Assembly: GCA_040388785.1 (NCBI GenBank)
Contig: JAZKBD010000044.1
Location: 1-64,000, forward strand
Length of the DNA: 64,000 nt
Reading direction: 5' to 3'
DNA from: 66-474 sp040388785
Lineage (GTDB): Bacteria; Pseudomonadota; Gammaproteobacteria; Xanthomonadales; Rhodanobacteraceae
Each line of letters opens with the position of its first letter. The first letter of the stretch is position 1. Under the pieces are notes generated by a model. That model saw only the letters and a list, made by a program, of their open reading frames with translations. It did no database searches and had not been told where the DNA came from. Positions 16,800-25,047 of the stretch are shown in pieces. The position numbers and the translations under genes were made by a program.

Positions 16800-17480
16800 T
16801 CAACCCAGGCCGCCCAACAGCGGTACGAAGCTCACCGGTTCCAGTTGCTCTTCGTGCCATGCGTCGCCCTCGCGACGCAGTCGCGTCAATCGCTGCGCCC
16901 CTGCCGGGCCCAGCGGCGCGACCAGCACGCCGCCGTCCGCCAACTGGTCCTTCAACGCTCGCGGCAACGATTCGCCCGCGGCCGTCAACACGATCGCGTC
17001 GAACGGGGCCTCGGCAGGCCAGCCGATGTTGCCGTCGTCATGCCGCGAACGGATGTTCTCGATCTTCATGTTGCGGAACAGGCGCCGCGCCTTGCGCAGC
17101 AATTCCTCGATGCGCTCCACCGTGTAGACCGTCTCCACCAGCGAAGCCAGCACGGCGGCCTGGTAACCGGAGCCGGTACCGATTTCCAGCACGCGTTTCG
17201 GCACGCGCTCTTCGATCAACAATTCGGTCATCCGCGCGACCACCCACGGCTGCGAGATGGTCTGGCCCAGCCCGATCGGCAAAGCGTTGTTTTCGTACGC
17301 GCGCGCCGCCAGCGCCTCGTCGAGGAACAGGTGCCGCGGCAGGGTGCGGATCACGTCCAGCACGCGCGCATCCTTGATGCCTTCCGCGCGCAACGCTGCG
17401 ACCAGCCGGTCGCGCGCGCGTTGCGAAGTCATTCCGTGCCCGCGCGCGGATGCCGCCGCGGCACCGAAGGGATGGGTCAT
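16800..17480 (-). CDS. pcm: Protein-L-isoaspartate O-methyltransferase
   Basis: 226 aa starting at ATG 17480, which overlaps the surE stop by ATGA. It methylates isoaspartyl residues with SAM to start their repair. Motifs: N-A-L-P-I-G-x-G-Q-T-I-S-Q-P (substrate loop), V-L-E-I-G-T-G-S-G-Y-Q-A-A-V-L-A (SAM motif I) and V-L-T-A-A (post-motif II). The surE-pcm pair is widely conserved in stationary-phase protein and nucleotide repair loci. Confidence 0.95.
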   Translation of the reverse strand: MTHPFGAAAASARGHGMTSQRARDRLVAALRAEGIKDARVLDVIRTLPRHLFLDEALAARAYENNALPIGLGQTISQPWVVARMTELLIEERVPKRVLEIGTGSGYQAAVLASLVETVYTVERIEELLRKARRLFRNMKIENIRSRHDDGNIGWPAEAPFDAIVLTAAGESLPRALKDQLADGGVLVAPLGPAGAQRLTRLRREGDAWHEEQLEPVSFVPLLGGLG

Positions 17481-18271
17481 GCCGCCTGCTCTCCCTGCAA
17501 TTGCGTGGTCAATCCGCCGATCCACTTCGAGACTTTTTCCAGCGCCTGGAAGCGCGTCAGGTCCACGTGGATCGGCGTCACCGAAATGAAGCCGCGGCGC
17601 ACCGCGTCGAAATCGGTGCCGGGACCGGCATCATCGGCATCGCCCGCGGCGCCGATCCACCACACCACGCGTCCGCGCGGATCACGCTGTGCGATGCACG
17701 GCGAGGCGCGGTGGCGGCGGCCAAGGCGCGTCACCTCGAAACCCGCGATTTCATTCCACGGCCGATCCGGCACGTTGACGTTGAGGATCGTATCGGCAGG
17801 CAGCGGATCGACCAGCAGGCGCCGCATCAGCAGCGAAACGGCGCGCGCAGCGGAATCGACGTGATGGCCGCGGCCATCGTGGTGTTCGCCGGCGCCGGCC
17901 AGCGAAACCGCGATCGCGGGCAAGCCGAGGAACCGCCCTTCCATCGCCGCCGACACGGTGCCGGAATAGATCACGTCGTCGCCGAGATTGGCGGAATTGT
18001 TGATGCCCGAGACAACGATGTCGGGGTCGTCGTCCAGCAAGCCCGAAAGCGCGAGATGCACGCAGTCGGTCGGCGTGCCCGCGACGCGATAGCGTCCGTC
18101 GTCCAGCCGCACCACGCGCACGGGCTGGTCGAGCGTGAGGGAATTGCTGGCGCCGGAGCGGTCGCGGTCGGGCGCCACGACGGTCACTTCCCCGAGTTCG
18201 GCCAGGTGCTCGGCGAGCACGAGGATGCCGGGCGCATCCACCCCATCGTCATTGCTCAACAGCACCCGCAT
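17477..18271 (-). CDS. surE: 5'/3'-nucleotidase SurE
   Basis: 264 aa from ATG 18271 (M-R-V-L-L-S-N-D-D-G); an upstream ATG at 18310 is out of character for the family. It is a metal-dependent nucleotidase and exopolyphosphatase. The N-terminal S-N-D-D-G-V-D-A-P-G metal site and the S-G-I-N-N-S-A-N-L-G-D-D-V-I-Y-S-G-T-V motif are intact. Only 70 nt separate it from ftsB, whereas ispD, ispF and truD normally lie between. Confidence 0.96.
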   Translation of the reverse strand: MRVLLSNDDGVDAPGILVLAEHLAELGEVTVVAPDRDRSGASNSLTLDQPVRVVRLDDGRYRVAGTPTDCVHLALSGLLDDDPDIVVSGINNSANLGDDVIYSGTVSAAMEGRFLGLPAIAVSLAGAGEHHDGRGHHVDSAARAVSLLMRRLLVDPLPADTILNVNVPDRPWNEIAGFEVTRLGRRHRASPCIAQRDPRGRVVWWIGAAGDADDAGPGTDFDAVRRGFISVTPIHVDLTRFQALEKVSKWIGGLTTQLQGEQAA

Positions 18272-18341
18272 CGTCGCCGAACCCCGAAAGTCATGCATCA
18301 CAGCGAACAAGTTTAGCGGAACGCTTTGGCCACGCCGCCCG

Positions 18342-18686
18342 TCAGTTGCTGGATGCCGATGCCGGCGCGACGCTGGAAGCCGAAGGCGGCGCGGCGCTCG
18401 CCGCGCGCGCAGGCCCGTTGACGACCTGATAGAAAACCTCGCCCGGCTTGATCAGGCCGAGCTGCGAACGCGCTCGCGACTCGGCGGCATCCTGGCCGTG
18501 CTTCAGGTCCTCGACATCGGCGTGCAGCGCGTCGTTGCGCTGCTTCAGCTTGGCGTTCTGCGCCTCCTGCTCGGAAACACGCGCGCGGATCGCGCGCAGG
18601 TCGCGCATGCCGCCGTCGCCGACCCACAGCTTGATCTGCAGACCGATCAGCAGGGCAATCAAAATGAGGGCAAGCCACTTGAGCAT
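18342..18686 (-). CDS. ftsB: Cell division protein FtsB
   Basis: 114 aa from ATG 18686. A single N-terminal membrane helix (W-L-A-L-I-L-I-A-L-L-I-G-L-Q) is followed by a coiled coil (~30-75) with the conserved L-G-L-I-K-P-G-E-V-F-Y segment, then an Ala/Ser-rich tail. FtsB joins FtsL and FtsQ in the divisome. It lies downstream of eno, its usual place. Confidence 0.92.
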   Translation of the reverse strand: MLKWLALILIALLIGLQIKLWVGDGGMRDLRAIRARVSEQEAQNAKLKQRNDALHADVEDLKHGQDAAESRARSQLGLIKPGEVFYQVVNGPARAASAAPPSASSVAPASASSN

Positions 18687-18823
18687 GTCAGTGCGACCGT
18701 CCCTGATCGCTGCACGACGAAACACGCGGATCGGCGGAATCAGTCGTTCCAGCCCAACACCGGAACGGGCTTCCGTGCCCTGCCCTTTCACGAAAGCCGC
18801 TCAGTACTTGGCTCACTGCATTC

Positions 18824-20119
18824 TCAGCCGGGCAGTACCGACAGGTTCGGATACGCATCGCGGCCAGCATACTTCGCCACGGCACCGAGTTGTTCCTCGA
18901 TCCGCAGCAACTGGTTGTACTTGGCGATGCGGTCGGAGCGGCACAGCGAACCGGTCTTGATCTGCGTGGACGTGGTCGCGACCGCGAGGTCGGCGATGGT
19001 GGTGTCCTCGGTCTCGCCCGAGCGGTGCGACATCACCGCCGCGTACTTCGCCTTGTCGGCCATCGCCACGGCTTCCAGTGTTTCGCTGAGCGTGCCGATC
19101 TGGTTCACCTTGATCAGGATCGCGTTGGCAATGTGATTGGCGATGCCTTCGCGGAAGATCGCCGGATTGGTCACGAACAGGTCATCGCCCACCAACTGGA
19201 TCTGCTTGCCGAGTTTTTCAGTGATCAGTTTCCAGCCGGCCTGGTCGCCTTCGGCCAGACCGTCCTCGATGCTGATGATGGGGTACTTCGCGCACCAATC
19301 GGCATACAACTCCACCATGCCGGCGGCGTCGAGCTTGCGATTCTCGCCCTTCAGGTCGTACACGCCGTTCTCGAAGAACTCCGACGAGGCGGGATCGAGC
19401 GCGATCCAGATCTGCTTGCCAGCCTTGTAACCCGCGACGTCGACGGCTTCGAGGATCACCTCGATCGCTTCCTCGTGCGTGCGCAGCGCCGGGGCGAAGC
19501 CGCCTTCGTCCCCGACCGCAGTGTTCATGCCGCGCTTCTTGAGTTGCGTTTTCAGCGCATGGAAAACTTCGACGCCCGCGCGTAGTGCGTCGGAGAACCG
19601 ATCGAAGCCCGCCGGCATCACCATGAATTCCTGCATGTCGAGGGGGTTGTCGGCGTGCACGCCACCGTTGATGACGTTCATCATGGGAACGGGCAGCACC
19701 GGCGTGCGATCTCCGGCGAGGTACTTCCACAACGGCTGCCTGCGCGACGCGGCGACCGCGTGTGCGGCGGCGAGTGAAACGCCGAGCGTTGCATTCGCGC
19801 CAAGGCGTGATTTGTTGGGCGTGCCATCCAACGCGATCAACTTTTCATCCAGCCCTTTCTGGTCGGCGGCGTCGAAGCCCGCCAGCGCTTTCGCGATTAC
19901 GCCGTTGACGTTGGCCACCGCCTTCAGCACACCCTTGCCGAGATAGCGCGCCTTGTCGCCATCGCGCAGTTCGACCGCTTCACGCGTGCCAGTGGATGCA
20001 CCCGACGGCACGATCGCGCGGCCGAACGCGCCGTCGCCGAGCGTGACTTCCGCTTCGAGCGTGGGATTGCCACGGCTGTCCAGCACTTCGCGGGCGTGGA
20101 TGGTTTTAATCGTGGTCAT
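18824..20119 (-). CDS. eno: Enolase
   Basis: 431 aa from ATG 20119 (M-T-T-I-K-T-I-H-A-R-E-V-L-D-S-R-G-N-P-T). It interconverts 2-phosphoglycerate and phosphoenolpyruvate and, in proteobacteria, scaffolds the RNA degradosome. Visible signatures: G-A-S-T-G, G-D-E-G-G-F-A-P and V-M-S-H-R-S-G-E-T-E-D. The in-frame ATG at 20155 is an upstream extension without family support. The 137 nt downstream, before ftsB, has no feature I recognise. Confidence 0.98.
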   Translation of the reverse strand: MTTIKTIHAREVLDSRGNPTLEAEVTLGDGAFGRAIVPSGASTGTREAVELRDGDKARYLGKGVLKAVANVNGVIAKALAGFDAADQKGLDEKLIALDGTPNKSRLGANATLGVSLAAAHAVAASRRQPLWKYLAGDRTPVLPVPMMNVINGGVHADNPLDMQEFMVMPAGFDRFSDALRAGVEVFHALKTQLKKRGMNTAVGDEGGFAPALRTHEEAIEVILEAVDVAGYKAGKQIWIALDPASSEFFENGVYDLKGENRKLDAAGMVELYADWCAKYPIISIEDGLAEGDQAGWKLITEKLGKQIQLVGDDLFVTNPAIFREGIANHIANAILIKVNQIGTLSETLEAVAMADKAKYAAVMSHRSGETEDTTIADLAVATTSTQIKTGSLCRSDRIAKYNQLLRIEEQLGAVAKYAGRDAYPNLSVLPG

Positions 20120-20150
20120 ATTTGTTCTTGAACTCGATTGATATTTTTTC

Positions 20151-20255
20151 GTCATTCCGGACGCCGCGGAGCGGCGATCCGGAATCCATTTTTCTATTTT
20201 TTGAAAATCAAAATGGATTCCGGGTTCCGCGCTTCGCGCGGCCCCGGAATGACGA
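20151..20255. repeat. Palindromic GTCATTCCGG...CCGGAATGAC repeat
   Basis: About 105 bp between kdsA and eno whose ends are exact inverted copies (GTCATTCCGG at 20151, CCGGAATGAC ending ~20254). Inner arms CCGGAATCCATTTT and AAAATGGATTCCGG are also inverted, with small GC-rich hairpins at each end (CGCCGCGGAGCGGCG; CGCGCTTCGCGCG). It has the structure of a two-unit REP/BIME element. Confidence 0.8.
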
Positions 20256-20261
20256 CAACCT

Positions 20262-21104
20262 TTATAGCTGCGCCACTTCGAGAAACCCGGCGCGTTTGGT
20301 CGCCACGTCGAGTTCCTTCAGCGTCCCCAGCAACGCTTCCATCTTGCCCAGCGGCCACGCATTCGGACCGTCTGACAACGCCTTGTCCGGATCGGGATGC
20401 GTTTCCATGAACACGCCCGCGACGCCGACCGCGACCGCGGCGCGCGCCAGCACCGGCACGAATTCGCGCTGGCCGCCGGACTTCGTGCCCTGCCCGCCCG
20501 GCAACTGCACCGAGTGCGTCGCATCGAACACCACCGGACAACCGGTATCGCGCATCACCGCCAGCGAGCGCATGTCGGACACGAGATTGTTGTAACCGAA
20601 GCTCGCACCGCGTTCGCAAACGAGGATCTGCTCGTTGCCGACGGCGCGCGCCTTCTCGACCACGTTCTGCATGTCCCACGGTGACAGGAACTGGCCCTTC
20701 TTGATGTTCACGGGCTTGCCGACGCGCGCGACCTTCTGGATGAAATCGGTTTGCCGGCACAGGAATGCCGGCGTCTGCAGCACGTCGACCACTTCGGCGA
20801 CTTCGTCGAACGGCGTGTATTCGTGCACGTCGGTGAGCACCGGCACGCCGACCTGTTTCTTCACTTCGCCGAGGATGCGCAGGCCTTCTTCCATCCCGAG
20901 GCCACGGAAACTCTTGTCCGACGTGCGGTTGGCCTTGTCGAAGCTGGATTTGAAGATGAAGGGGATGCCGAGCTTCCCGGTGATTTCCTTGAGCGTGCCG
21001 GCGGTGTCGAGTTGCAGTTGTTCGGATTCGACCACGCACGGGCCGGCAATCAAGAAGAGTGGTTGGTCGAGACCGACTTCGAAGCCGCAGAGGTTCATCC
21101 GCAC
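20262..21104 (-). CDS. kdsA: 3-deoxy-8-phosphooctulonate (KDO-8-P) synthase
   Basis: 280 aa from ATG 21104 (a second ATG at 21098 would lose two residues). It condenses phosphoenolpyruvate with arabinose 5-phosphate, the first committed KDO step for LPS. Signatures: L-F-L-I-A-G-P-C-V-V-E-S, F-K-S-S-F-D-K-A-N-R-T-S and D-A-T-H-S-V-Q-L-P-G-G. Between pyrG and eno as in many proteobacteria, but flanked on both sides by palindromic repeats. Confidence 0.97.
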   Translation of the reverse strand: MRMNLCGFEVGLDQPLFLIAGPCVVESEQLQLDTAGTLKEITGKLGIPFIFKSSFDKANRTSDKSFRGLGMEEGLRILGEVKKQVGVPVLTDVHEYTPFDEVAEVVDVLQTPAFLCRQTDFIQKVARVGKPVNIKKGQFLSPWDMQNVVEKARAVGNEQILVCERGASFGYNNLVSDMRSLAVMRDTGCPVVFDATHSVQLPGGQGTKSGGQREFVPVLARAAVAVGVAGVFMETHPDPDKALSDGPNAWPLGKMEALLGTLKELDVATKRAGFLEVAQL

Positions 21105-21118
21105 GCACCTCTGTTCTC

Positions 21119-21203
21119 GTCATGCCGGCGCAAGCCGGGATCCATTTTGATCTTGGCGAGCCTGCAAATGCGCAATGGATTCCGGCCTTCGCCGCAATGA
21201 CGA
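21119..21203. repeat. Palindromic GTCATGCCGG...ATGAC repeat
   Basis: About 85 bp between pyrG and kdsA. The left unit reads GTCATGCCGGCGCAAGCCGG then GATCCATTTTGATC; the right unit AATGGATTCCGGCCTTCGCCGCAATGAC is its inverted, diverged partner. Same family as 20151-20255. Confidence 0.78.
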
Positions 21204-21228
21204 ATGGGAGGAGCACGTCGCACGATGT

Positions 21229-22896
21229 TCATCCCGCCGCTTCCTTCGCAAGCCGCGGCGCATCGCGCATCGCCTTGTACTCGCGCGCGGCCTGAACGAA
21301 CCCGTTGAACAAGGGATGGCCGTCGCGCGGCGTCGAGGTGAATTCCGGGTGGAACTGGCAGGCCAGAAACCACGGATGTTTTTGCACCGGCAGTTCGACG
21401 ATCTCGACCAGGTCATCCACCGACACGCCGGCGATCACCAGGCCGGCTTTCTCCAGCCGCTCGCGGTAGCGGTTGTTGAATTCGAAGCGGTGGCGATGGC
21501 GCTCGCGGATGGTGTCGGCGCCGTACAGCTCGCGCGCGATCGTCCCTGCCTTCAGCAGGCATTCCTGCGCACCGAGGCGCATGGTGCCGCCGAGGTCGGA
21601 CGTTTCGTCGCGGCGCTGTACTTCGCCTGCGCCCTGCGTCCACTCGGTGATCAGCGCGATCACCGGATCGGCGCAGTCGCGATCGTTTTCGGTGGAACCC
21701 GCGCCCGCCAGGCCCGCCATGTCGCGCGCGAACTCCACCACCGCCGCGTGCATGCCGTAGCAGATGCCGAAATACGGAATGCCGCGCTCGCGCGCGTATT
21801 TCACGGTCTGGATCTTGCCCTCGAATCCGCGCTTGCCGAAACCGCCAGGCACCAGGATCGCATCGGCGTCGCGCAGCACCGCATCGGGGCCACGCGTTTC
21901 GATGTCTTCGGAATCCACCCATTCGAGGAGGACGCGCGTGGCATTGTGGATGCCACCGTGGCGCAGTGCTTCGCCCAGCGACTTGTACGCGTCCTTGTGT
22001 TCGACGTACTTGCCGACGATGAAGACGCGCACCTCGTCCTTCGGGTTTTCCACTGCATCGACGGTGCGCTGCCACTGTGAAAGGTCGGTCGGCTTGGCAT
22101 CGAGGCGCAGCCGGTCGATGACGATGTCGTCCAGGCCTTCCTTGTGCAGCCACAACGGCAGCTTGTAGATGGTGTCGGCATCGGCCGCGCTGATCACCGC
22201 GCTTTCCGGCACGTTGGTGAACAGCGCGATCTTGCGGCGTTCGGATTCAGGCAGCGGCTCCTCGCAGCGACACACCAGGATGTCGGGCTGGATGCCGAGC
22301 GCGCGCAGTTCCTTCACCGAATGCTGGGTCGGTTTGGTCTTGATTTCGCCGGCGGCCTTGATGAACGGCACCAGCGTCAGGTGCATGAACAGCACCTTGT
22401 CGGCGCCGCGTTCGATGCGAAGCTGGCGCGCGGCTTCCAGGAACGGCTGCGATTCGATGTCGCCCACCGTGCCGCCAATCTCGACCAGCGCGACATCGAA
22501 ACCGCGCGTGGCTTCGTCGATCACGTGCTTGATCTGGTTGGTGATATGCGGGATCACCTGCACCGTGGCGCCCAGATAATCGCCGCGGCGCTCCTTGCGG
22601 ATCACCGCCTCGTAGATCTTGCCGGTGGTGATCGAATTCTTGCCCGACAGCCGCGTGCGCACGAAACGCTCGTAATGCCCCAGGTCCAGATCGGTCTCGG
22701 CGCCGTCGTCGGTGACGTACACCTCGCCATGCTGGAACGGGCTCATGGTGCCGGGATCGACGTTGATGTAAGGGTCGAGCTTCATCAACGTCACGTTGAG
22801 GCCGCGGGCCTCGAGGATGGACGCCAGCGACGCCGATGCGATGCCCTTGCCAAGCGAGGACACCACGCCGCCGGTGACGAAAATCAGGGAGGTCAT
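21229..22896 (-). CDS. pyrG: CTP synthase
   Basis: 555 aa from ATG 22896 (M-T-S-L-I-F-V-T-G-G-V-V-S-S-L-G-K-G); the frame extends upstream without homology. It aminates UTP to CTP using glutamine. The N-terminal synthetase carries the S-S-L-G-K-G P-loop and D-P-Y-I-N-V-D-P-G-T-M-S-P; the C-terminal class I amidotransferase has P-G-G-F-G-K-R-G, the nucleophile elbow G-I-C-Y-G-M-H and the catalytic H-P-E of F-H-P-E-F-T. Head of the pyrG-kdsA-eno-ftsB series, divergent from the aminopeptidase gene. Confidence 0.97.
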   Translation of the reverse strand: MTSLIFVTGGVVSSLGKGIASASLASILEARGLNVTLMKLDPYINVDPGTMSPFQHGEVYVTDDGAETDLDLGHYERFVRTRLSGKNSITTGKIYEAVIRKERRGDYLGATVQVIPHITNQIKHVIDEATRGFDVALVEIGGTVGDIESQPFLEAARQLRIERGADKVLFMHLTLVPFIKAAGEIKTKPTQHSVKELRALGIQPDILVCRCEEPLPESERRKIALFTNVPESAVISAADADTIYKLPLWLHKEGLDDIVIDRLRLDAKPTDLSQWQRTVDAVENPKDEVRVFIVGKYVEHKDAYKSLGEALRHGGIHNATRVLLEWVDSEDIETRGPDAVLRDADAILVPGGFGKRGFEGKIQTVKYARERGIPYFGICYGMHAAVVEFARDMAGLAGAGSTENDRDCADPVIALITEWTQGAGEVQRRDETSDLGGTMRLGAQECLLKAGTIARELYGADTIRERHRHRFEFNNRYRERLEKAGLVIAGVSVDDLVEIVELPVQKHPWFLACQFHPEFTSTPRDGHPLFNGFVQAAREYKAMRDAPRLAKEAAG

Positions 22897-23018
22897 GATC
22901 GGACCGCTCGTGGAAAGGCATATTCTAGCGGCACGTTTCCGCGCGCGCGACCCCGCGGCGGATTTCCCCCGCGCGCGTGGATTCGCCACAATAGCGTTTT
23001 CAGCGTGGATGCACCGCA

Positions 23019-24965
23019 ATGAGCCTCGCCAACATCCCCGAACGCATCGCCGCGCTGCGCGACGCGATGCAGCAGCGCGGCATCGCCGCCTGCATCGTGC
23101 CTACCGCCGACCCGCATCTTTCCGAATACCTGCCGGAGCACTGGACCGCGCGCGAATGGCTGTCGGGCTTCACCGGTTCGGCGGGCACGCTGGTGGTCAC
23201 GCAAGATTTTGCCGGATTGTGGACGGACTCGCGCTACTTCTCGCAGGCCGAACGCCAGCTCGCCGGCAGCGGCGTGGAATTGGTGAAGTTGAACGTGCCG
23301 CATACGCCGGAGCATGTCGAATGGCTGTGCGCGCGCGTGCACGCGGGCGACAAGGTCGCCTGCGCCGCCGACATGCTGTCGCTCGCCACCGAGCGTTCGT
23401 TGCGCAAGCAGTTGGCGAAGCACGGCGCGGAATTGGTGGAAGACGACCTGCCCGGCGCGATCTGGAACGATCGCCCGCCGTTGCCGCACGCGCCGGTCTA
23501 CGAACATCCGCTCGACTACGCCATCCACGGTCGCGCCGAAAAGCTTGCGGACGTGCGTGCAGCGATGAAACGCGCGGGGGCGACCCATCACATCGTTTCC
23601 GCGCTGGATGAAATCGCCTGGGTGCTGAACCTGCGCGGCAGCGACGTCGAATACAACCCGGTGTTCCTCGCGCACCTGATGATCGACGCGCAAGGCGCAA
23701 CCTTGTTCGTCGAGCCAACAAAACTGCAAGCTGTTCCCCCTCCCCCGCCTGCGGGGGAGGGTCGGGGTGGGGGAAAGAGTGCCTCGAACAAGCACGAAAC
23801 TGGATCGCAAGTTTCGCCCCCATTCGCCCTTCGGGCACCTTCCCCCGCAAGCGGGGGAAGGGATTTGATCGGCGCACTCGCGGGCGATGGCGTGCATATC
23901 GCGCCCTACGAATCCATCGCCGACGCACTGAGCAGATTGCCGCAAAATACGAAACTCCTGCTCGCACCCGCGCAGGTTTCCGCCGCCATTGCGCATGCAA
24001 TTCCCGGGCACGTCACGCTGGTCGAAGCCACCGGCCCGATCACCGTCGCCAAGGCGCGCAAGACCGCGAAGGAAATGGAGCACGTGCGCGAGGCGATGCG
24101 CCGCGACGGCGTGGCGCTGGTGCGCGGCGCGCGCTGGCTCGAAGAATCGCTGAAACGCGGGGAACGCCTGACCGAACTCGACGTGGACGCAAGGCTGCGC
24201 GAACTGCGCGCGCAGCAACCGGGCTTCATCAGCGAAAGCTTTTCCACCATCGCCGGCTACGAGGCCAACGCCGCCTTGCCGCACTACCGGGCCATGCCCG
24301 ACTCGCACGCTGAACTGCATGCGAAGGGCATGCTGCTGATCGATTCCGGCGCGCAGTACCTCGGCGGCACCACCGACATCACGCGGATGTGGAGCCTGGG
24401 CGAGACCACGACCGAACAGCGTCGCGACGTCACGCTGGTGTTGAAAGGCGTGGTCGCGCTTTCACGCGCGAAGTTCCCGCGCGGCACGTCCGGCCAGCAA
24501 CTGGATGCGCTGGCGCGCGCGCCGATCTGGGCCGCGGGCGTCGATTACGGCCACGGCACCGGCCACGGCGTCGGCTATTGCCTGAACGTGCACGAAGGTC
24601 CGCAGTCGATTCGTCCGCCACGTTCGGGGCAGCACCTCGAAGCGATGGACGTCGGCATGATCACCTCGATCGAACCCGGCATCTACAAGCCCGGGCGGCA
24701 CGGCGTGCGCATCGAGAACCTGGCCGCCACGATTCCCGCGGGCAATGGCGAATTCGGCGAGTTCCTCGGCTTCGAGACGCTGACGCTGTGTCCGATCGAC
24801 ACGCGGCTGCTCGACCTCGCGCTGCTGGACGCAAACGAAATCGCGTGGCTCGATGCTTATCACGCCAGCGTGCGCGAACGGCTCGCGCCGCTGCTCGACG
24901 CCGCCGCCGACCGGGCGTGGCTGGATGCGCGCTGCGCGCCGCTGGCCCGGGCGAAAGCGGCCTAG
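23019..24965 (+). CDS. Aminopeptidase P family (Xaa-Pro) metallopeptidase with in-frame repeat insertion
   Basis: 648 aa, about 45 residues longer than the ~600 aa usual for this long subfamily. Two creatinase-like N-terminal domains precede the pita-bread catalytic domain with metal ligands in L-I-D-S-G-A-Q-Y, G-T-T-D-I-T-R, G-H-G-T-G-H-G-V-G and T-S-I-E-P-G-I-Y plus I-E-N-L. It removes N-terminal residues preceding proline, in the cytoplasm. Residues ~239-283 (P-P-P-P-P-A-G-E-G-R-G-G-G ... S-P-A-S-G-G-R-D) are encoded by an intergenic-type inverted repeat (23738-23861) in frame, in the linker between the two N-terminal domains. Confidence 0.9.
   Translation: MSLANIPERIAALRDAMQQRGIAACIVPTADPHLSEYLPEHWTAREWLSGFTGSAGTLVVTQDFAGLWTDSRYFSQAERQLAGSGVELVKLNVPHTPEHVEWLCARVHAGDKVACAADMLSLATERSLRKQLAKHGAELVEDDLPGAIWNDRPPLPHAPVYEHPLDYAIHGRAEKLADVRAAMKRAGATHHIVSALDEIAWVLNLRGSDVEYNPVFLAHLMIDAQGATLFVEPTKLQAVPPPPPAGEGRGGGKSASNKHETGSQVSPPFALRAPSPASGGRDLIGALAGDGVHIAPYESIADALSRLPQNTKLLLAPAQVSAAIAHAIPGHVTLVEATGPITVAKARKTAKEMEHVREAMRRDGVALVRGARWLEESLKRGERLTELDVDARLRELRAQQPGFISESFSTIAGYEANAALPHYRAMPDSHAELHAKGMLLIDSGAQYLGGTTDITRMWSLGETTTEQRRDVTLVLKGVVALSRAKFPRGTSGQQLDALARAPIWAAGVDYGHGTGHGVGYCLNVHEGPQSIRPPRSGQHLEAMDVGMITSIEPGIYKPGRHGVRIENLAATIPAGNGEFGEFLGFETLTLCPIDTRLLDLALLDANEIAWLDAYHASVRERLAPLLDAAADRAWLDARCAPLARAKAA
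23738..23861. repeat. REP-like inverted repeat embedded in frame in aminopeptidase P
   Basis: Two hairpins inside the coding region: CCCTCCCCCGC-CT-GCGGGGGAGGG (23738-23761) and CCTTCCCCCGC-AA-GCGGGGGAAGG (23838-23861). Between them is GTCGGGGTGGGGGAAAGAG and a unique stretch. This C/G-tract hairpin pattern is that of intergenic elements such as the one at 2697-2733. The frame stays open through it. Confidence 0.85.
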
Positions 24966-25047
24966 CCGCTGAATGCGATGTGCGCCAAGCTCAACAGAAC
25001 CGGTGCGTTCTGGTAGCTTACGCGGGTTCCGTTCCCGAGGATTCACC

